This document shows, one piece after another, positions 8,078 through 15,312 of a stretch of 21,548 nucleotides of DNA (the first letter of the stretch is position 1; the number at the start of each line of letters is the position of its first letter). Origin of the DNA: CAZGKW01 sp964526295 (lineage in GTDB: Bacteria > Planctomycetota > Phycisphaerae > FEN-1346). Below the pieces are notes generated by a model. The model was given only the letters and a program-made list of their open reading frames with translations, made no database searches and was not told the DNA's origin. The stretch covers positions 1-21,548 of the forward strand of contig CAZGKW010000062.1 of assembly GCA_964526295.1 (NCBI GenBank), read 5' to 3'. The position numbers and the translations under genes are program-made.

Positions 8078-9646
8078 CTACAGCTCCCGGACCCGCACGT
8101 TGCGGTACATCACGTTCGCTCCGTGGTCCTGAAAGCCGATGTGCCCGTCGCGCTTCAAATCCTTCAGGGCCCGTGCGAACTTGTTCTTCGACCCGTCGGG
8201 GTTCTGGCGGGGCGTGTCCCACCGATTGAGGTCCATGTCGATGACCTGCTCGCCGTCGATCGCCACGGTGATGCGGTTGTCCTTGCACGTGATCCGCACC
8301 GGGTGCCAGGCGGGTTCGCCGCCCTTCGTGTCGCCGACCTCCTTGCTCGGGGCGAGGCAGTCGTAGACGGCGCCGAAGCCGTGGGTGTTGCCCGGTCCGC
8401 CGCGGCGCTCGACCTGGATCTCGATGCCCGTCTGGACGCAGTTCTTCGGGTCGTCGGTGCGGATGAAGATGCCGCTGTTGCCCCAGGTCTTCACTTCCAG
8501 GTCGAGGACGAAGTCGTCGAATCGCTGCTTGGTCCAGATGTCGCCGCCGGAACGTTTCCGGCCGTCTGGGCCTTTCTTCATGAGGACCAGGGCCTCGTCC
8601 TGGACGACCCAGGCTTCGCCGGGCGCTTTGCCGTCGCGGCTCATCCACCCCCGAAGGTCCTTGCCGCCGAAGAGGACCTTCCAGTCGCCCTCGGCCGACG
8701 ATGCCTTGTGCTTGCTCGCCGTCCCCTCGTGTTTCGAGCCCGTCCCCTCGTGTTTCGAGGCCGTCCCTTCGTGTTTCGAGGCCGTCCCTTCGTGCTTCGG
8801 CAGGTTGGCGCTGGGCGTGGCGTCGGCCTTCAGGTCGCCGAGGGCATACTGGATGCCCGCCAGGTAGTGCTGGAGGATTGCCGGGTTCCAGAAGATCTCG
8901 TCGCGATGGCCCAGCGAACAGTAGAAGACGCGGCCCTTGCCGAGCGTCCGGACCCACGACACGCCGTAGTCCTGGTCCTCCCGCTTCCCTTTGGGGCGGG
9001 TGTTGTCCATGTCCAGGCTCAGCAGGACGCGGAGCTTGTCGCGGGAGTAGGTCCCTTTGTTGAACTGGTAGATCTCGTCCTTGATGATGAAGTTCTTCCC
9101 CTGGAAAGCCTGATTGATGGGGTGGTCGGGATCGTCGACCTTGATGCCGACGTCCTCGTGCCAGGGGTGGCCCGAGAAAAAGCCGCCGAAGACGGCCCCG
9201 AGCTTGCCGTCGGTGGCGGCATGGATGCCGACGATGCCCTTGCCGCCCTTGACGTATTCGGTCAGGACCTGGACGATCTCGTCGGGCGCCTTGCCGGTGG
9301 TGGCGTTGTTGATGCAGACGGCGTCGAAGGCGGCGAGCTTCTCGGGCGTCAGCATGGCCTCGTCGTCCGAGAGGACGGCCTCGTAAGCCCCGGTCTTTTC
9401 GCCGAGCATCTCGAGGGTCTCCTTGCCGATGCCGATCGCCCCGTGGCGGAACCCCCAGCACTTGCTGAAGACCAGCATCTTGCGGGGCTGGGCGGGCTTG
9501 GCGGGGGCTTTCTCGGGCAGGGCCGCCTCGACCCGCTTGATCGCCTCCTCCGAGACGCCCCGGCCCCTCTGTGCGGCCAAGGCCCCCGACACGGCGTGGG
9601 TGAGAGTGAAGATCAGGGCCAGGAGGATCGGAATCCAGCGTCTCAT
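8078..9646 (-). CDS. Secreted ThuA domain - DUF1080 (3-keto-disaccharide hydrolase-like) fusion
   Basis: The product is 522 aa. ATG 9644-9646 has a perfect AAGGAG six bases upstream. Residues 1-25 form a signal peptide ending ALAA. A ThuA-like domain (about 56-270, a class I glutamine-amidotransferase-like fold) shows FRHGAIGIG, GIVGIHAATD, SGHPWHED and YCSLGHRDE. A linker of four KHEGTAS-type heptads (284-311) plus a degenerate fifth follows. The DUF1080 lectin-like domain (about 320-522) shows LFGGKDLRGW, WGNSGIFIRTDD, GIEIQVE and IGFQDHGANVMYRNVRVREL. DUF1080 proteins include 3-keto-disaccharide hydrolases, and ThuA is tied to keto-sugar metabolism in rhizobia, so periplasmic cleavage of oxidised glycosides is likely but not certain. 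It is divergent from the lipoprotein operon and convergent with the MFS gene. Confidence 0.9.
   Translation of the reverse strand: MRRWIPILLALIFTLTHAVSGALAAQRGRGVSEEAIKRVEAALPEKAPAKPAQPRKMLVFSKCWGFRHGAIGIGKETLEMLGEKTGAYEAVLSDDEAMLTPEKLAAFDAVCINNATTGKAPDEIVQVLTEYVKGGKGIVGIHAATDGKLGAVFGGFFSGHPWHEDVGIKVDDPDHPINQAFQGKNFIIKDEIYQFNKGTYSRDKLRVLLSLDMDNTRPKGKREDQDYGVSWVRTLGKGRVFYCSLGHRDEIFWNPAILQHYLAGIQYALGDLKADATPSANLPKHEGTASKHEGTASKHEGTGSKHEGTASKHKASSAEGDWKVLFGGKDLRGWMSRDGKAPGEAWVVQDEALVLMKKGPDGRKRSGGDIWTKQRFDDFVLDLEVKTWGNSGIFIRTDDPKNCVQTGIEIQVERRGGPGNTHGFGAVYDCLAPSKEVGDTKGGEPAWHPVRITCKDNRITVAIDGEQVIDMDLNRWDTPRQNPDGSKNKFARALKDLKRDGHIGFQDHGANVMYRNVRVREL
8714..8797 (-). repeat. 21-bp in-frame tandem repeat encoding KHEGTAS heptads
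   Basis: Four consecutive 21-base units lie inside the ThuA-DUF1080 gene, with a degenerate fifth continuing to about 8700. On the coding strand the unit is roughly AAACACGAAGGGACGGCCTC plus G. The encoded heptads are KHEGTAS, KHEGTAS, KHEGTGS and KHEGTAS. Units differ at third positions (AAG/AAA, GAA/GAG, TCG/AGC), and one has GCC to GGC. The array exactly bridges the two domains, so copy-number change would alter linker length without shifting the frame. Confidence 0.93.
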
Positions 9647-9883
9647 CGCTTTCTCCTTCTGCGGTTTTCCGGTAGAATGGGGAGCCCCGACACGGTGTGC
9701 GGGCGCCCCCTATAAACCGCTGGGGCCGGAAAGCGGTTCCGCCCAAACCGGCCTCCGAGTGGCACCGGGCGGACCCGCACCGCCCGCCCCGTTTGGGCGG
9801 AACGCCGCACGGGGGCCGCGGTTAGATAGATGACCGGCGCCGCGGGCGCCGGCCGAACGGCAACCATGAGAGGGTCAGACGAG
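9647..9883. promoter_or_regulatory. Divergent spacer with nested inverted repeats
   Basis: This spacer separates the divergent ThuA-DUF1080 and lipoprotein genes. It contains a perfect 13-base inverted repeat, GTTCCGCCCAAAC (9736-9748) and GTTTGGGCGGAAC (9791-9803). Nested inside is a second hairpin, CGGGCGG (9766-9772) with CCGCCCG (9780-9786). The element could be an operator for a dimeric regulator or a structured leader. AAGGAG on the minus strand (9653-9658) serves the leftward gene, and GAGAGGG (9868-9874) may serve the rightward one. I cannot assign promoters. Confidence 0.55.
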
Positions 9884-10813
9884 ATGAGGACGACACGATG
9901 GCGGACGGCTGAGGCCGGCTTGGCGGTCCTGACGGTGGCCCTTCTCGCCCTGGCGGCAGGATGCGCGACCGAACCCGCAGCGCCGCCTCCGGAGCAGTCC
10001 CGAGCCCCCGAGGGCACCGAGACGATGCCGCCCGAGGAGCCGGCGCCACCCGACGCGATGGGCCAAGGGACCGACGACGCCGGCGAGGGGATGGCGGACG
10101 AGAGCACCGATGAGGCGGGTGCGGACGAGGGCGAAGACGACGAGGGTGCCGCCGAAGGGATGGGGTCCGACGAGCCGGATGAGGCCACCCAGGCCGCGGC
10201 GCCCGATCCGAACATGGCCCCCCTGCCGATCGAGCTGCCCAAGCCCCAGTTCACCGGCACGCCCAAGAACATCAAGTTCGGCGGTCACGTCGAGAAGCCC
10301 AGCTCGAAGCCCCGGCCTCCCGCCTTCGCCCCCCAGGGCGTCAAGAACGTCGCCCTCGGCAAGCCCGTCACCTCCAGCGAGCAGGCCCCCCTGATCGGCG
10401 AACTGGAGCAGGTGGCCGACGGCGACAAGGAGGGCGTCGAAGGCAGCTACGTCGAGCTCGGGCCCGGCCTCCAGTGGGTCCAGATCGACCTGAAGCAGGT
10501 CTACGAGATCTACGGCATCCTCCTCTGGCACTACCATGGCGAGGCCCAGGTCTACCACGACGTCGTCATCCAGGTGGCCGACGATCCCGACTTCATCGAG
10601 AACGTCCGCACGGTCTACAACAACGACTACGACAATTCGGCGGGCCTCGGCCTGGGCAGTGAGAAGGAGTATCTGGAGACCCACGAGGGCCGCCTGATCC
10701 GCGCCGACGGCCTCAAGGCCCGTTACGTCCGGCTCTACTCCAACGGGAACACCTCCAACGAGTTCAACCGGTACACCGAGGTGGAGGTCTACGGGCGCGA
10801 ACCGGGGACATGA
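9884..10813 (+). CDS. Lipoprotein with acidic linker and discoidin (F5/8 type C)-like domain
   Basis: The product is 309 aa. ATG 9884 is preferred over the in-frame ATG 9866, because GAGAGGG lies about nine bases upstream and the signal peptide then has normal length. Lipobox LAAGC (23-27) marks Cys27 as the lipidated residue. Residues 28-110 are a low-complexity linker rich in Asp, Glu, Ala, Gly and Pro. From about residue 153 the protein reads like a discoidin/F5-8C carbohydrate-binding beta-sandwich: NVALGKPVTSS at the start, LQWVQIDLKQVYEIYGILLWHYHGE in the core, and ARYVRLYSNGNTS near the end. The likely role is a surface or periplasmic glycan-binding lipoprotein on a flexible stalk. Its TGA overlaps the ATG of the next gene (ATGA, 10810-10813), so the two are translationally coupled and may form a complex. 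Confidence 0.87.
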   Translation: MRTTRWRTAEAGLAVLTVALLALAAGCATEPAAPPPEQSRAPEGTETMPPEEPAPPDAMGQGTDDAGEGMADESTDEAGADEGEDDEGAAEGMGSDEPDEATQAAAPDPNMAPLPIELPKPQFTGTPKNIKFGGHVEKPSSKPRPPAFAPQGVKNVALGKPVTSSEQAPLIGELEQVADGDKEGVEGSYVELGPGLQWVQIDLKQVYEIYGILLWHYHGEAQVYHDVVIQVADDPDFIENVRTVYNNDYDNSAGLGLGSEKEYLETHEGRLIRADGLKARYVRLYSNGNTSNEFNRYTEVEVYGREPGT

Positions 10814-13416
10814 CACGCTCGCGACTGGTCCTGGGCGCGGCGGCGGGACTGGCCGCCGTCGCGGCCCTCGCCTTCCGCCTGCCGGAGTTGGGCCTTCGGC
10901 CCATGCACCCGGACGAGGCCAACCAGGCCTACAAGGCCGGCAAGCTCCTCCTCGAGGACGGCTTCTACGAGTACGACCCCCGCGACCACCACGGCCCGAC
11001 GCTCTACTACCTGGCCCTGCCGATTCTCCGCGCCGCCGGGGCATCGAGCTTCCCCGAGACCGAGGCCTGGATGTACCGCCTCGGGCCGGCCCTCTTCGGC
11101 GTAGGCCTGGTCCTGCTGGTCCTGCTCGTAAGCGACGGCCTGGGGCGGCCCTCGACGGCGTGTGCGGCAGCGCTGACGGCCCTCTCGCCGGGCCTCGTCT
11201 TCTACAGCCGCTACTTCATCCAGGAGACGCTCCTCGTCTTCTTCATCTTCGCCGCCGTGGGATGCCTGTGGCGGTGGGTCCGGGCGCGGCGGACGGCGTG
11301 GCTCGTCCTCGGCGGTGCGGCGGTCGGCCTCGCCCACTCGACGAAGGAGACGTGGGTGTTGGCGGCGGCGGCGATGGCCGTCGCGGCCCTGCTGGCGCGG
11401 CTCATGTCGCGGCTTGACGATAGAGCGCGCCGGGGCCGCTTGCGTGAGCGGGTGCGCCCCGGGCCGGTCGCCCTGGCGGTCGTCGTCGCACTCGCCATCG
11501 TCATCACGCTCTACACGTCGCTCTTCACCTACGGGCCGGGCGAACGGTTCGGGTGGGCCACCGGGCCCCTCAACTCCGTCGTGACGTACTGGTACATGGC
11601 CACGGAGCGGGCCGGCGGGGCCGACCTTCACGCCCATCCCTGGCACTTCTACCTCGCGCGGCTGGTCTGGTTCCAAGACGGGCCGGGGCCGGTCTGGACC
11701 GAGGGCCTGATCGTCGGCCTGGCGTGCGTGGGTTTCGTCGCGGCCATGGCCGGCCGGGGCGGGCCCGGAGCGAGCACCGGCTTTCTCCGCTTCGTCGCGT
11801 TCTATACGGCCGGCCTCGTCGTGCTCTACAGCCTCCTGCCGTACAAGACGCCTTGGAACGTCCTGCCGATGCTCCATGGGATGGTCCTGCTGGCGGGCGT
11901 GGGGGCGGCGGCGCTGGTGCGATGGGCCCGTTTGTGGACCCTCCGGATCGTGGTCGTCCTGGTCCTCCTGGCCGGGGCAGGCCACCTCGGTCGGCTGGCC
12001 TGCCAGGCGAGCCTCAACCCCCGCTTCGTCGCCGACCCGCGGAACCCCTACGTTTACGCCCACACGGTCTCCGGCGTGCGGCGTCTGCCGGACTTCATCG
12101 AGCGGCTGAGCCGCGTCCATCCCGCCGGCCGCCGGATGCCGGTCAAGGTCATCATGGCCGAGAACTACTGGCCCCTGCCGTGGTCTCTCCGCGGCTTCAA
12201 CGACGGCTACTGGTCCGAGGTGCCGGCCGATCCGGACGCCCCGGTGGTCGTCACGACGCCGGAGTTCGCCGAGACGCTCGGGGCCCACCTGAAGTGGCAG
12301 TACGAGCCGTCGGGCTACTTCGGACTGCGGCACGGCGTGAACGTCCAGGTCTTGGTCGAGCGTGGTCTGTGGGAGCGTTTCCGGGCGTCGGTTGCGGGCA
12401 AGGGGCAGTCCGTCGAGGCGCCTGAGGAGGACACGGCCGCGGCGGCGACCGTCCGCCGGTTCAGCCATGCCGCCATGGCCACCCAGTTCGAGGTCTTCAT
12501 CGCCGGTGGCAACGCCGCGTACGCCCGGCGGGCCGCCGACGCCGCCTTCGAGGAGACCGACCGCCTGGAGAAATTGTTCAGCCGCTTCGTCGGCGGCAGC
12601 GACGTCTCGCGGATCAACCGCCTGGCGGCCGGCGAGACGACGCGGGTCAGCCTCGAGACGATGGAGGTCCTCGCCCTCGCCGCGCGGGTCTGCCGCGAGA
12701 CCGGCGGCGCCTTCGACCCGACGGTCGGCCCGCTCGTCGATATCTGGCGGAGCGAGGACGGCAGCTCACGCGGCGCGACCGACGAGGAAATCGCCGCCGC
12801 CCGGGCACGCCTGGGCATGGACAAGCTCGTCCTCGATCAGGCGAACCTGACCGTCGGCGTAACCGTACCCCGCCTGGTCCTCGACCTCGGCGGCATCGGC
12901 AAGGGCTACGCCGTCGACCGGATGGCGGCCGTCTTCCGCGAGTGGGGCGTCGCGAACGGGCTCGTGCACGGGGGCCGGAGCACCGTCCTGGCGATCGGCG
13001 CCTCGCCCGACGGCGGCGCCTGGCGCGTCGACCTGACCCCGGCCGAGACGGACGGGCCCGCCGTCCCGGTGGCGACGCTCCGCGACCGGGCGGTCAGCGT
13101 CTCGGGCCTTCGCGCCGGTGGCGCCTCGACCATCTTCGACCCGCGGACCGGCCGGCCTGTGGAAGGACGGCTCAACGCCTGGGCCGCCGCACCGACAGGG
13201 GCCCAGGCCGACGCCCTCTCGACCGCCTTTTTCGCCATGCGGCCCGAGGCGGTGGCGGAATACTGCGACCGGCATCCGGACGTTTCGGGTATGCTGCTCG
13301 TCGAGGAAGAGGACGCCGGACGGCGGCTCCTGCGATTCGGCCGCTGGCGGGAGGACTTCGACATGAGAGCGCCGGGCGAGTCCGCCCACCTTCCTGGTGG
13401 CGGGTCGGGCGGCTGA
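10810..13416 (+). CDS. Agl23/TIGR03663-like membrane glycosyltransferase fused to ApbE-type FAD:protein FMN transferase
   Basis: The product is 868 aa in one uninterrupted frame. Residues 1 to about 530 resemble the TIGR03663/Agl23 GT-C-like membrane family. The first helix is followed by MHPDEANQAYKAGKLL (acidic pair Asp35-Glu36) and YDPRDHHGPTLYYLALP, then many helices up to about residue 395, then a soluble part. A short Ala/Glu linker leads to an ApbE domain (551 to about 855). Its motifs are FSHAAMATQFEVF, FSRFVGGSDVSRIN, GGAFDPTVGPLVDIWR, DLGGIGKGYAVDR (from 692), SGLRAGG (from 765), IFDPRTGRPV (Asp777) and DALSTAFF (Asp801). ApbE enzymes attach FMN to Ser/Thr of extracytoplasmic redox proteins. 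The usual HxxDP histidine is Thr774 here, so activity is uncertain. The start codon overlaps the lipoprotein stop by 4 bases. The fusion partners are clear; the combined function is unknown. Confidence 0.88.
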   Translation: MTRSRLVLGAAAGLAAVAALAFRLPELGLRPMHPDEANQAYKAGKLLLEDGFYEYDPRDHHGPTLYYLALPILRAAGASSFPETEAWMYRLGPALFGVGLVLLVLLVSDGLGRPSTACAAALTALSPGLVFYSRYFIQETLLVFFIFAAVGCLWRWVRARRTAWLVLGGAAVGLAHSTKETWVLAAAAMAVAALLARLMSRLDDRARRGRLRERVRPGPVALAVVVALAIVITLYTSLFTYGPGERFGWATGPLNSVVTYWYMATERAGGADLHAHPWHFYLARLVWFQDGPGPVWTEGLIVGLACVGFVAAMAGRGGPGASTGFLRFVAFYTAGLVVLYSLLPYKTPWNVLPMLHGMVLLAGVGAAALVRWARLWTLRIVVVLVLLAGAGHLGRLACQASLNPRFVADPRNPYVYAHTVSGVRRLPDFIERLSRVHPAGRRMPVKVIMAENYWPLPWSLRGFNDGYWSEVPADPDAPVVVTTPEFAETLGAHLKWQYEPSGYFGLRHGVNVQVLVERGLWERFRASVAGKGQSVEAPEEDTAAAATVRRFSHAAMATQFEVFIAGGNAAYARRAADAAFEETDRLEKLFSRFVGGSDVSRINRLAAGETTRVSLETMEVLALAARVCRETGGAFDPTVGPLVDIWRSEDGSSRGATDEEIAAARARLGMDKLVLDQANLTVGVTVPRLVLDLGGIGKGYAVDRMAAVFREWGVANGLVHGGRSTVLAIGASPDGGAWRVDLTPAETDGPAVPVATLRDRAVSVSGLRAGGASTIFDPRTGRPVEGRLNAWAAAPTGAQADALSTAFFAMRPEAVAEYCDRHPDVSGMLLVEEEDAGRRLLRFGRWREDFDMRAPGESAHLPGGGSGG

Positions 13417-13448
13417 CCGACGCGCGATCTCTCCACGGGAGGCAAGCG

Positions 13449-14450
13449 ATGGGACCCAATCCGAGGCACACACTGGCAGGCGTTCTGGCCGTCCTGGTTC
13501 TGGCCCCCGCGGCCGCCTGGGCCGCCGAGGTCATGGGGCCGCCCGCGTATCCCGACGACCCGTTCATAGGCGAGTACGTCGGGACGTTCGTCGCGAAGGG
13601 CGGCTCGACGTTCGAGGCCGAGGCGAAAGTCTTCCCGGTCAAGGCCGGCTACCGGGTGGCCCTCCTCGTCAGGCCGACCCAGGAGAAGCCCAGGGGCGAG
13701 CGCATCGAGCTCGAAGGCAAGGTCGAAGCGAAGACGCTCTCGTTCGCCGGCGGCGACTGGTCAGGCACCGTCGCGAAGAAACGCGTGACGGCGTCGGGCC
13801 CGCAGGGCACGTTCGACCTCAAGTGGCACGAGCGCAAAGGCCCCACCCTCGGCGCGAAACCGCCCGAGGGCGCCGTCGTCCTGCTCCCGTTCGAGCCCGG
13901 CAAGCCCCCCTCCCTCGACGCATGGGACAACCCGTCGTGGCACCCCGTCACGGACGGGAGCATGATGAAAGGCAAGGGCAACATCAAAACGAAGCGGCCC
14001 TTCGGCTCGGTGCGGCTTCACATCGAGTTCCTCTGCCCCTACGAGCCGGACAAGAGCGGCCAGGGACGCGGCAACAGCGGCGTCTATCTCCAGGGCAAGT
14101 ACGAGATCCAGGTGCTCGATTCGTTCGGCCTGGTGCCGGGCAAGGGCGACTGCGGGGCCATCTATGGCGTGGCCGTCCCGCGAGTCAACGCCTGCCTCCC
14201 GCCGCTCCGGTGGCAGACCTGCGACATCACGTTCACCGCCCCGAAGGTGAACCAGGGGGGCGAGGTGACCGAGCAGGCCCGCATGACCGTCGAGCACAAC
14301 GGCGTGCTCATCCACCAGGACCAGGCGGTGCCCGGCGTCACGCGATCGGGGATGCGCGGCCCGGCCGGCCCCGTCGGACCGCTGATGCTCCAGGACCACG
14401 GCCACCTGGTCCGCTACCGCAACATCTGGCTCGTCGAGCGGACCGACTGA
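13449..14450 (+). CDS. Secreted DUF1080 (3-keto-disaccharide hydrolase-like) protein
   Basis: The product is 333 aa. ATG 13449 follows GGGAGG at six bases. Residues 1-26 are a signal peptide with a likely AWA-AEV cleavage. Residues about 30-130 form an extra N-terminal region with short beta-rich stretches (FIGEYVGTFVAKGG), which I cannot assign to a family. The DUF1080 domain follows (about 135-330). It is recognised by PFGSVRLHIEFLCPYEPD, GRGNSGVYLQGKYEIQVLDS (206-225), CGAIYG and the end motif GPLMLQDHGHLVRYRNIWLVE. This form, with the IEFLCPYEP and NSGVYLQGKYEIQVLDSFG blocks intact, is the common secreted planctomycete type. It probably acts on 3-keto sugars or binds glycans in the periplasm. 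It lies 32 bases after the Agl23-ApbE gene, so it is probably the last gene of that operon, and it ends at the palindromic terminator. Confidence 0.9.
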   Translation: MGPNPRHTLAGVLAVLVLAPAAAWAAEVMGPPAYPDDPFIGEYVGTFVAKGGSTFEAEAKVFPVKAGYRVALLVRPTQEKPRGERIELEGKVEAKTLSFAGGDWSGTVAKKRVTASGPQGTFDLKWHERKGPTLGAKPPEGAVVLLPFEPGKPPSLDAWDNPSWHPVTDGSMMKGKGNIKTKRPFGSVRLHIEFLCPYEPDKSGQGRGNSGVYLQGKYEIQVLDSFGLVPGKGDCGAIYGVAVPRVNACLPPLRWQTCDITFTAPKVNQGGEVTEQARMTVEHNGVLIHQDQAVPGVTRSGMRGPAGPVGPLMLQDHGHLVRYRNIWLVERTD

Positions 14451-14462
14451 CGCCCCCCGACC

Positions 14463-14495
14463 CCCCAAAAAAGACACTTAGTGTCTTTTTTGGGG
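14463..14495. terminator. Perfect palindromic bidirectional terminator
   Basis: CCCCAAAAAAGACAC (14463-14477), loop TTA, GTGTCTTTTTTGGGG (14481-14495): a perfect 15-base-pair stem with a 3-base loop. The A6/T6 tract gives a U-run for either strand if the GC core (GACAC/GTGTC) is taken as the stem. It begins 13 bases after the DUF1080 stop on the plus strand. On the minus strand the glycosyltransferase stop codon TAA (14478-14480) forms the loop itself, so the terminator overlaps the last five codons of that gene. Confidence 0.9.
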
Positions 14496-15221
14496 CGGCG
14501 GCTCGCGGGCCAGGGCGAGGCGGATCGCTACCAGCTCCTTGGCGATCGTGAGCGCGCTGCGGCCGGGCCGCAGGCGCGAGTCGATGTCGCACCGCCACTC
14601 GACGGGGAACTCCTGCACCCGGTAGCCCTTCCGCAGGGCCCGAAGCAGCACTTCGATGTCGAACGCGAAGCCGTCGCTGCGGCACTCGGCGAACAGCTCC
14701 CGCCCCACGTCGCCCCGGTACAGCTTGAACCCGCACTGGGTGTCGGTCAGCTCGCGTGGGATGCCCATCGTCGCTTGGACGGCCGCCCGGAACATGCCGC
14801 TGAGGGCCTGCCGATGGACCGGCTGCGGCTCCATGATGAGACTGGCGGCGAGCTTGCGGCTCCCGTGGGCGAGGTCGCATTCGTCGTCGTCGATCGGGGC
14901 CATGCCCACCAGGGCGCTCTCGAACGGCACGCACAGGCCGCTGTCGGCGAACATGATGATCCGCCCCCGCGAGGCGAGCATGCCGGTGCGAACGGCGAAG
15001 CCCTTGCCCCGGTGGGGGTGGTAGGAGAGGACGCGCCGCTCGGCCTCCGGCGGCAGGGGCGGGCGTCGTGCGGCCTCGGCCGTGTCGTCCTCGCTCCCAT
15101 CGTCGACGACCAGGATCTCGCCGCGGAGCGACTCGCGGGCCAGAAAGCCGGCGGCCGCCTCCACGTCACGCTCGATCTTCTCCCCCTCGTTCAGGGCCGG
15201 GATGACGATCGAAAGGTCCAT
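14478..15221 (-). CDS. Family 2 glycosyltransferase, Alg5/DPM-like (polyprenyl-phosphate hexose synthase type)
   Basis: The product is 247 aa from ATG 15219-15221, where the GT-A fold begins immediately (MDLSIVIPALNEGEKI). A GTG at 15267-15269 would add 16 residues. Neither start has a clear Shine-Dalgarno. Motifs are ILVVDDGSEDDT (36-47), HRGKGFAVRTGM, FADSGLCVPFESA (91-103), HGSRKLA, DTQCGFKLYRGDVGRELF (160-177) and DGFAFDIEVLLRALRKGY. DTQCGFKLY and FAFDIEVL are typical of dolichyl/polyprenyl-phosphate glucose or mannose synthases. The usual DxD-like DAD is ADSG here. There is no C-terminal membrane segment, so it is a soluble or peripheral type. It would make a lipid-linked hexose, a possible donor for a GT-C enzyme such as the Agl23-like protein encoded across the terminator (inference). 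It follows the cytochrome b gene at 91 bases (43 if GTG is used). Confidence 0.88.
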   Translation of the reverse strand: MDLSIVIPALNEGEKIERDVEAAAGFLARESLRGEILVVDDGSEDDTAEAARRPPLPPEAERRVLSYHPHRGKGFAVRTGMLASRGRIIMFADSGLCVPFESALVGMAPIDDDECDLAHGSRKLAASLIMEPQPVHRQALSGMFRAAVQATMGIPRELTDTQCGFKLYRGDVGRELFAECRSDGFAFDIEVLLRALRKGYRVQEFPVEWRCDIDSRLRPGRSALTIAKELVAIRLALAREPPPQKRH

Positions 15222-15312
15222 GGAAGATCGGCCAGCGGTTGCCGGCGGCGCGTCGTTCGGGGCAGTCACAGTCAGCCGCGTCGCCTGCGACGCGCGGACG
15301 TTGGCCGGGTGC

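Noticed and set aside
8714..8797. CRISPR-like array of short repeats
   Set aside because: Units are adjacent with no spacers, stay in frame and encode a heptad linker.
12380..12480. Frameshift or sequencing error creating the Agl23-ApbE fusion
   Set aside because: Both domains are in one frame with no stop and an ordinary Ala/Glu linker, and composition does not change at the junction. Reads would still be needed to exclude an assembly error.
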